Source of the DNA: Actinomycetota bacterium
GTDB taxonomy: Bacteria > Actinomycetota > Actinomycetes > Nanopelagicales > Nanopelagicaceae
NCBI GenBank assembly: GCA_009698515.1
Contig: WLQA01000018.1
Location: 1-11,006, forward strand
Length of the DNA: 11,006 nucleotides
Direction: 5' to 3'
The translations under genes were made by a program, and so were the position numbers. Positions 6,770 through 11,006 of this stretch are shown piece by piece. Each line of letters begins with the position of its first letter. The first letter of the stretch is position 1. The notes beneath the pieces are model-generated. The model saw nothing but the letters and a program-made list of their open reading frames with translations, searched no databases and was not told the DNA's origin.

Positions 6770-7878
6770 TGTAAGGACTCAACCGATGCATCCCAACCCT
6801 TAACATCTTTTGGCTTACGTGGACCAGGTCCAACATAACGTGCAGATGGGCGAATGATGCGACCAGTTTGTTTTTGTTCCAAAATATGTGCAGACCAACC
6901 TGCGGTGCGAGCTGCGGTAAACATTGATGTAAATAGATTTGCTGGTACTTGTGCAAAATCTAAAACAATCGCTGCCCAGAACTCAACATTTGTTTCTAGT
7001 ACACGATCTGGTTGACGCTCTTTAAGTTCAGCAAGTGCTGCCTTTTCAAGTGCAAGTGCAACTTCGTAACGAGGTGCATTTAACTCTTTAGCGGTGCGAC
7101 GCAATGTGCGAGCGCGTGGATCTTCAGCGCGATACACACGATGTCCAAAGCCCATTAACCGCTCACCCTTATCAAGAATTGATTTTACGTATGCAGTTGC
7201 ATCTCCTGATTTTTCAACCGCTTCAATCATGCTTAATACGCGAGCAGGTGCGCCACCATGTAATGGTCCAGACATCGCACCAATTGCACCTGAAATAGAT
7301 GCGGCAACATCTGCGCCAGTTGATGCAATCACGCGACCAGTAAATGTTGATGCATTCATTCCATGTTCAGCAGCAGATACAAAGTAAGCATCAATTGCGC
7401 GAACGTGAACTGGATCAGGTTCGCCTCTCCAGCGAATCATCATTCTTTCTACAACTGTATGTGCTTTATCAATCTCTGCTTGTGACACAGCTGGAACAAC
7501 AGTTCCACGGGCAGATTGTGCAACATATGAAAGCACCATTACAGATACTCGAGCTAAGTTGCTACGTGCTTCATCATCTGAAATATCAAGTAGTGGCTTT
7601 AATCCCCATGCTGGAGTAAGCATGGCAATCGCTGATTGAACATCTACTCGAACATCACCGGTGTGTACTGGAAGTAAAAATGGTTCTGCTGCTGGAAGTC
7701 CGGGATTGAATTGATCATCAACTAATAATCCCCAAACATTTCCAAAAGTTACTCGGCCAACTAAATCTTCAATATCAACACCGCGGTAACGAAGTGCACT
7801 GCCTTCTTTATCTGGTTCGGCAATCTTTGATTCAAATGCAATTACGCCTTCTAAGCCCGGCTTGAAATCATCGGCCAC
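6763..7878 (-). CDS. citA: Citrate synthase 2 (actinobacterial CitA type)
   Basis: The 371-residue enzyme condenses acetyl-CoA and oxaloacetate to citrate and feeds the TCA cycle in the cytoplasm. Recognisable family blocks are LRYRGVDIEDL (29-39), EHGMNAST (171-178), GPLHGGAP (204-211) with catalytic His207, MGFGHRVYR (242-250) with His246, NVEFWAAIVLD (297-307), and RTAGWSAHILEQ (324-335). The position usually held by the catalytic Asp in the xVDF motif is Glu299 here (NVEFW), which I believe is normal for this actinobacterial subfamily. Length fits the short type II-like citrate synthases. The start is GTG with AAGGAG (complement of 7885-7890) six bases away. Photolyase lies 26 bases downstream on the same strand, and pdxH is divergent upstream, an arrangement seen in other Actinobacteria as far as I recall. 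Confidence 0.95.
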   Translation of the reverse strand: MADDFKPGLEGVIAFESKIAEPDKEGSALRYRGVDIEDLVGRVTFGNVWGLLVDDQFNPGLPAAEPFLLPVHTGDVRVDVQSAIAMLTPAWGLKPLLDISDDEARSNLARVSVMVLSYVAQSARGTVVPAVSQAEIDKAHTVVERMMIRWRGEPDPVHVRAIDAYFVSAAEHGMNASTFTGRVIASTGADVAASISGAIGAMSGPLHGGAPARVLSMIEAVEKSGDATAYVKSILDKGERLMGFGHRVYRAEDPRARTLRRTAKELNAPRYEVALALEKAALAELKERQPDRVLETNVEFWAAIVLDFAQVPANLFTSMFTAARTAGWSAHILEQKQTGRIIRPSARYVGPGPRKPKDVKGWDASVESLHN

Positions 7879-7964
7879 GAGATGCTCCTTCTGCTTCTTA
7901 ATAAAATCTTATGGTCGTATTCTGCTCTCTTAGCGAGGGTGAACCAAACCGAAGGAAAGTGAGG
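7879..7964. promoter_or_regulatory. Divergent promoter region (citrate synthase / pdxH-serC)
   Basis: On the minus strand TAAGAT (complement of 7906-7911) is a plausible -10, giving a citrate synthase leader of about 20 bases that contains AAGGAG (complement of 7885-7890). On the + strand TAAAAT (7902-7907) or TATTCT (7918-7923) could be the -10 for pdxH. The two sets overlap, so the operons may compete for polymerase. Minus 35 boxes are weak. Confidence 0.4.
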
Positions 7965-7976
7965 TTGGATACCTCT

Positions 7977-8630
7977 ATGACCAGCCGTGAGGATATCTCC
8001 GCAATGCGTCGCCAGTATGGCGAGGCGGGATTAACTGAATCTGAGTTACCGACAAATCCGGTAGATCTTTTTAACACCTGGCTCTCTGAGGCAGCAAAAA
8101 ATGAAATAGTAGTGGAAGCAAATGCGATGGTGCTCTCTACGGTAATTGATAATCAACCAAGTAGTCGCACTGTTTTATTAAAAGATTTAACAAATGATGG
8201 ATTTACTTTCTTCACAAATTATGGCTCTCGAAAAGCTAAACAAATTGAGAAAAATCAAAATGTTTCTTTACTCTTTCCATGGTACCCACTTGAAAGACAG
8301 GTAATTGTTTTAGGAACAGCAAAAAAGATATCTAAAAGTGAATCTGAAAAATACTTTGCATCTAGACCACGCGGCAGTCAGATCGGTGCTTGGGCATCGG
8401 CTCAATCGGAGGAGTTAAATTCAAGAGATGAATTAGAAAGTGAGTATGCGCAATTAGAAAAGAAATGGCCGGAGGGTGCAATTGTTCCGATGCCAGATCA
8501 TTGGGGTGGATATGTAGTGTGGCCCACATCAATTGAGTTTTGGCAGGGCAGATACTCCAGATTGCATGATCGAATTCGCTATCTGAGATCAGAAAATAAT
8601 GATTGGCAGATCAAACGCTTCTACCCGTAA
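7977..8630 (+). CDS. pdxH: Pyridoxamine/pyridoxine 5'-phosphate oxidase
   Basis: This FMN enzyme (EC 1.4.3.5) oxidises PNP or PMP to pyridoxal 5'-phosphate in the cytoplasm. From ATG 7977 the product is 217 residues, a typical PdxH length. In order one sees MRRQYGEAGL (N-terminal signature), EANAMVLSTV, SSRTVLLK, FTFFTNYGSRKAKQI (FMN phosphate site), WYPLERQV, YFASRPRGSQIGAWAS, and PDHWGGYVVWPTSIEFWQGR followed by RLHDRIRY, the conserved substrate/FMN-binding end. The start is uncertain. The frame is open back to ATG 7911, but that codon overlaps the likely promoter. TTG 7965 has AAGGAAA about eight bases upstream and is the best alternative, while ATG 7977 has only a distant GAGG. serC starts nine bases after the stop, so the two form an operon in which PdxH supplies the cofactor SerC uses. 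Confidence 0.93.
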   Translation: MTSREDISAMRRQYGEAGLTESELPTNPVDLFNTWLSEAAKNEIVVEANAMVLSTVIDNQPSSRTVLLKDLTNDGFTFFTNYGSRKAKQIEKNQNVSLLFPWYPLERQVIVLGTAKKISKSESEKYFASRPRGSQIGAWASAQSEELNSRDELESEYAQLEKKWPEGAIVPMPDHWGGYVVWPTSIEFWQGRYSRLHDRIRYLRSENNDWQIKRFYP

Positions 8631-8639
8631 TATCGGCCC

Positions 8640-9773
8640 ATGAGCGAAATTAAAATTCCAGATAATTTAAAACCAAGTGATGGTCGATTTGGTTGCGGTC
8701 CATCAAAGATTCGCTCCGCCTCTCTAGCAAATTTAGCTAGCAATTACGGAAAAGTTTTAGGAACATCTCACCGACAAAAACCTGTAAAAGAGGTTGTTGG
8801 AAAAGTTCGTACTGGACTTAAATCTTTATTTAATTTACCTGAAGGATATGAAGTAATTATTGGCAATGGTGGCTCCACTGCATTTTGGGATATCGCTACC
8901 TTTGGTTTAATTGAAAATAAATCACAACACTTAGTGTTTGGTGAGTTCTCATCCAAGTTTGCAGCTGCTGCAAAGGATGCACCAATGATTGGTGATCCAA
9001 CAGTTATTAAGTCAGAGCCTGGTTCTCACCCACAAGCTGTTGCAGAATCAGGTGTTGATGCTTACGCACTTACACATAATGAAACCAGCACAGGTGTTTC
9101 AATGCCGATTATTAGACCTGCTGGTACTGAAGGCGCCCTTGTTCTAGTTGATGCAACAAGTGCTGCAGGCGGTTTAGATCTAGATATTTCACAATCTGAT
9201 GTTTATTACTTTGCACCACAAAAATCCTTTGCCTCCGATGGTGGTTTATGGGTAGCAATCATGAGTCCAGCCGCAATTGCGCGCATTGAAAAAATTAAAG
9301 CAAGTGGCCGTTGGGTTCCGGCATTTTTTGATCTTTCAATTGCAGTAGAAAATTCAAGATTAGATCAGACTTACAACACACCAGCCCTTGCCACATTAAT
9401 TTTATTAGCTGAACAAATTGAGTGGATGAATACAAATGGTGGTTTGAAATTTGCTGCTGGCCGAAGCGCAGATTCATCATCTCGCCTATATAACTGGGCA
9501 GAAAAAACAGAGTACACAACACCATTTGTTACCGATCCAGCAATGCGTTCTAAAGTAGTTGGCACAATTAATTTTGATGAATCTATTGACGCACTTGAGA
9601 TTGCAAAAATTCTTCGGGCAAACGGAATTGTTGATACTGATCCGTATCGCAAATTAGGCAAGAATCAATTGCGCATCGGAATGTTCCCAGCTGTTGAACC
9701 ATCAGATATCGATGCGTTAACTGCATCAATAGATTATGTAGTTTCACAAATGCCTAGAAAATCTGGAAATTAA
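8640..9773 (+). CDS. serC: Phosphoserine aminotransferase (actinobacterial type)
   Basis: The 377-residue PLP enzyme of the class V aminotransferase fold (EC 2.6.1.52) converts 3-phosphohydroxypyruvate and glutamate to O-phosphoserine, the second step of serine synthesis; SerC can also serve in some PLP biosynthesis routes. Motifs: FGCGPSKIR (17-25), the phosphate-binding GNGGSTAFWD (75-84), VDATSAAGG (170-178) with the ring-contacting Asp171, and APQKSFASDGG (192-202) with the Schiff-base lysine K195. NTPALATL (246-253) and KNQLRIGMFPAVE (341-353) complete the subfamily pattern. It lies nine bases after pdxH, without an obvious Shine-Dalgarno, so it probably depends on coupling or read-through. 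Its TAA is immediately followed by a TTG opening a 26-codon micro-ORF. Confidence 0.95.
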   Translation: MSEIKIPDNLKPSDGRFGCGPSKIRSASLANLASNYGKVLGTSHRQKPVKEVVGKVRTGLKSLFNLPEGYEVIIGNGGSTAFWDIATFGLIENKSQHLVFGEFSSKFAAAAKDAPMIGDPTVIKSEPGSHPQAVAESGVDAYALTHNETSTGVSMPIIRPAGTEGALVLVDATSAAGGLDLDISQSDVYYFAPQKSFASDGGLWVAIMSPAAIARIEKIKASGRWVPAFFDLSIAVENSRLDQTYNTPALATLILLAEQIEWMNTNGGLKFAAGRSADSSSRLYNWAEKTEYTTPFVTDPAMRSKVVGTINFDESIDALEIAKILRANGIVDTDPYRKLGKNQLRIGMFPAVEPSDIDALTASIDYVVSQMPRKSGN

Positions 9774-9854
9774 TTGAATTACCGCACTCGTCGCATAGTT
9801 ACGATCACAATACTGGTTGGTATGGTTGCTATGGTCCTGCTTAGTGGTCTTTAA
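9774..9854 (+). CDS. Micro-ORF: 26-residue single-pass membrane peptide
   Basis: A TTG directly after the serC stop opens a 26-codon frame ending in TAA at 9852-9854. The peptide starts basic (NYRTRR, residues 2-7) and continues as one uninterrupted hydrophobic stretch (IVTITILVGMVAMVLLSGL), the pattern of a one-helix membrane protein with its N-terminus kept inside by the Arg residues. No separate ribosome site is seen, so translation would rely on stop-start coupling with serC. The composition (RTRR then pure membrane helix ending two residues before the stop) is unlikely for random AT-rich sequence. Function is unknown. It could instead be a chance hydrophobic frame; conservation in relatives would decide. 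Confidence 0.55.
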   Translation: MNYRTRRIVTITILVGMVAMVLLSGL

Positions 9855-9889
9855 TAAGCACTCCTGCAAAATTATTTAGGGAGCACAAA

Positions 9890-10066
9890 ATGAAAGAAGC
9901 AGTTTTTGTAATTGCAATGGGAATTGTGCTTTGGATTATTGCCTTGGTTTTTGCAATCGTGATGAATGCCCAAACAAAGGTGCTTTGGATATGTGTATCT
10001 GGCGCAGTACTTGGTGCAATTGGATTGCGTTACACAATCCGGCGCGGACGCCGTAATCAACTCTAA
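9890..10066 (+). CDS. DUF2530-like small membrane protein
   Basis: This 58-residue ORF has AGGGAG (9878-9883) six bases before its ATG. It encodes two hydrophobic segments (about residues 4-25 and 31-46) followed by a basic tail (RYTIRRGRR). The pattern, an N-terminal helix with LW, then LWICVSGAVLGAIGLRY and an Arg-rich end, is what I recognise as DUF2530, a two-helix actinobacterial membrane family of unknown function. Family members are usually somewhat longer at the N-terminus. It sits 35 bases after the serC micro-ORF and is convergent with the cold-shock gene, whose stop is only seven bases away. It is probably the last gene of the pdxH-serC operon. No role can be assigned. Confidence 0.8.
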   Translation: MKEAVFVIAMGIVLWIIALVFAIVMNAQTKVLWICVSGAVLGAIGLRYTIRRGRRNQL

Positions 10067-10073
10067 TTAAGCT

Positions 10074-10460
10074 TTAGGCGCCTTCGATTTGGCTGGCGAT
10101 ACCACGAAGAACTTTTCCTAATCTTTCTGCTTCAGCAGTAGATGGATGACGTCCCTGGCGTAGTTGATTTCCAACTCGATCTAAAATCTTGATTGAGTCT
10201 TCAATAATTGCTGCAAGATCATCTGCATTTCCACGTGAGTTATTAACCATTGATGGTGGTGCTTCAATTACTGAAACTGAAAGTGCTTGTGGACCACGAC
10301 GACCATCGGCAATACTGAATTCAAGTTTGGTTCCTGGCTTAACAGTTGTAACACCTTCAGGAAGTGCCGCAGCTGCTAAATAAACATCTTCGCCTTCATC
10401 ATTAGAGATAAAGCCAAAACCTTTTTCTAAGCTGAACCATTTAACGCGGCCAGTAGGCAT
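10074..10460 (-). CDS. Cold-shock-domain protein with actinobacterial C-terminal extension
   Basis: The 128-residue product begins with a cold-shock (OB-fold) domain at 1-66: GRVKWFSLEKGFGFI contains RNP1 (KGFGFI), and GRRGPQALSV closes the fold. RNP2, normally VFVHxSA, reads VYLAAAAL here, so the His and one aromatic contact are missing, which may weaken or alter single-strand nucleic-acid binding. Residues 67-128 form a charged, probably helical extension (DDLAAIIEDSIKILDRVGNQ, RLGKVLRGIASQIEG) found in the actinobacterial subfamily; ordinary CspA proteins end at about 67-70. The start is ATG with GGGAG (complement of 10467-10471) at six bases. Its position next to a DUF3027 gene is usual in Actinobacteria as far as I recall. 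A role in RNA binding or as a constitutive RNA chaperone is an inference. Confidence 0.92.
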   Translation of the reverse strand: MPTGRVKWFSLEKGFGFISNDEGEDVYLAAAALPEGVTTVKPGTKLEFSIADGRRGPQALSVSVIEAPPSMVNNSRGNADDLAAIIEDSIKILDRVGNQLRQGRHPSTAEAERLGKVLRGIASQIEGA

Positions 10461-10563
10461 TGGTTTCTCCCATCATTTAAATACTCGTTTAGTTTCTGTA
10501 CTAGCCACTCGGAAGTGGTCAGGGCCATAGTTTAACCCAAATTTGTAAAGCGAGGAATTGGGT
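10461..10563 (-). promoter_or_regulatory. Leader/promoter region of the cold-shock gene
   Basis: This 103-base gap contains the GGGAG ribosome site (10467-10471). A small hairpin, CCACT/AGTGG (10505-10509, 10514-10518), has a 4-base loop that reads UCCG in the minus-strand RNA (UNCG-like). A further inverted repeat, AACCCAAATT (10534-10543) with AATTGGGTT (10556-10564, one bulge), lies directly after the DUF3027 stop and could act as a terminator or anti-terminator. TATTTAAAT just upstream of the ribosome site is AT-rich, but no solid -10/-35 pair is visible. Confidence 0.35.
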
Positions 10564-10911
10564 TTATTCAGCCTTAATCAACGCTTCGGAGTGTGCACCG
10601 CAGCCATGGTCGATTGAAACCACTCGGGCGTCCTCTGGTGAAATTGCATTTGAACAAACTCCGAACGCACCGCGTAGTGATCCGGCAATTGGAATAAAAA
10701 ATCCACATGAGTGACATGGCTTTGGCGCAGCATTTGCAATTGGCGCATTTGGTCCGCGATCGCCTTCATACCAACGCTTGCTTGCTTGATCGCGACCAAC
10801 AATTGAAAGTACGCGAGCTCTTCCTAAACCAAATTCAAATAATTGATTTAAATCTAAAGTATCTAACTCATCATCACCAGGAAGTGATGCAAAGCCAGGA
10901 ATTGGGTTTAT
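10564..10911 (-). pseudogene. DUF3027 C-terminal fragment without a start codon
   Basis: A 115-codon open frame lies between an in-frame TGA (complement of 10912-10914) and TAA (10564-10566) and contains no ATG, and no GTG or TTG before the last quarter. From about base 10899 on it reads as the C-terminal part of DUF3027: FGLGRARVLSIVGRD, KRWYEGDRGPNAPI, the Cys pair CHSCGFFIPIAGSLRGAFGV, then SIDHGCGAHSE. The conserved Cys/His residues suggest a metal-binding fold; the family has no assigned function. DUF3027 proteins are much longer, so the N-terminal part is missing. Immediately upstream lies the stop of a second DUF3027 copy in another frame. It is either a remnant of a tandem partial duplication or one side of an assembly join, in which case the real gene is intact. 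Confidence 0.8.
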
Positions 10912-11006
10912 TCAGCCTTAATTAACGCTTCAGAGTGCGCACCGCAGCCGTGATCGATTGAAACCACACGGGCATCTTCTGGTGAGATTGCATTTGAACA
11001 AACACC
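10908..11006 (-). CDS. DUF3027 protein, last 32 codons (5' part outside window)
   Basis: The frame enters from the right edge and ends with TAA at 10908-10910. Its 32 residues (GVCSNAISPEDARVVSIDHG, then CGAHSEALIKAE) are identical to the last 32 residues of the fragment at 10564-10911, although the DNA differs at 10 positions, all synonymous. It is either the complete parental gene, with the downstream fragment a duplicate, or sequence from another strain joined at a contig end. Apart from the Cys-containing GVC and HGCGAH elements nothing more can be said from this short piece. Confidence 0.75.
   Translation of the reverse strand, partial: GVCSNAISPEDARVVSIDHGCGAHSEALIKAE

Larger units (their letters stand above)
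10553..11006. repeat. Direct repeat, diverged: 10553-10662 and 10897-11006
   Basis: The two segments are offset by 344 bases and match at all but 10 of 110 positions, the second being cut by the window end. Similarity fades just left of both copies but a short match (TGxAAAGCxAGG) persists, so the join lies in a short homology around CCCAATTCCT, read on the minus strand. Confidence 0.9.

Noticed and set aside
9872..10060. 62-codon minus-strand frame opposite the DUF2530 gene
   Set aside because: The + strand frame has a well-placed AGGGAG, two membrane helices and a family-like pattern; the minus frame is rich in Cys/His/Asn by reverse complement and has no support.
10578..10925. Open frames of about 72-74 codons on both strands within the DUF3027 fragment
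   Set aside because: The DUF3027 frame has clear conserved motifs; the others are Gln/His-rich shadow frames.
1..11006. CRISPR arrays, tRNA or rRNA genes, transposases, phage genes, toxin-antitoxin or defence genes
   Set aside because: Nothing in the sequence supports any of these. The only repeat of note is the DUF3027 duplication, and all larger frames are explained by the listed genes.

Overview
The window looks like chromosomal DNA of a small-genome, AT-rich actinobacterium, most likely of the freshwater acI lineage (Nanopelagicales). This rests on actinobacterial-type genes (citrate synthase 2, a cold-shock protein with a long C-terminal extension, DUF2530, DUF3027) in an actinobacterial neighbourhood (citrate synthase / pdxH / serC / DUF2530 / cold shock / DUF3027), written with A/T-rich codons and very short intergenic gaps. 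The genus is inferred by family recognition, not by a search.

Left part, mostly + strand: the 3' end of a saccharopine-dehydrogenase-like gene (1-324) abuts an SDR oxidoreductase (325-1092). A secreted protein with a CBM5/12-like segment follows (1219-1989). It converges on a Tat-exported Rieske-type protein (2023-2448, minus) across a long bidirectional hairpin terminator. A multi-spanning membrane diguanylate cyclase (2504-3883) is divergent from the Rieske gene, probably leaderless, and followed by homospermidine synthase (3933-5366).

Middle, minus strand: citrate synthase 2 (7878-6763) and a class I photolyase (6736-5372) form an apparent two-gene operon, with a perfect 20-bp palindrome across their junction. 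Its promoter region (7879-7964) is shared with the divergent + strand operon pdxH, serC, a 26-residue membrane micro-ORF and a DUF2530 gene. PdxH makes pyridoxal phosphate, the cofactor SerC needs, so that pairing makes metabolic sense.

Right edge, minus strand: the cold-shock-domain gene (10460-10074) is preceded by a startless C-terminal fragment of a DUF3027 gene (10564-10911). The very end of a second DUF3027 copy (10908-11006) runs off the window. The two copies share 32 codons that differ at 10 bases, all synonymous. This is either a real tandem partial duplication or a chimeric assembly of two strains at a contig end.

Most genes are ordinary housekeeping genes. I did not find a convincing undescribed defence, mobile or biosynthetic system. 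The points most worth a second look are the DUF3027 duplication, the altered spacing of the Rieske cluster motif, the micro-ORF fused stop-to-start to serC, and the palindrome after citrate synthase.
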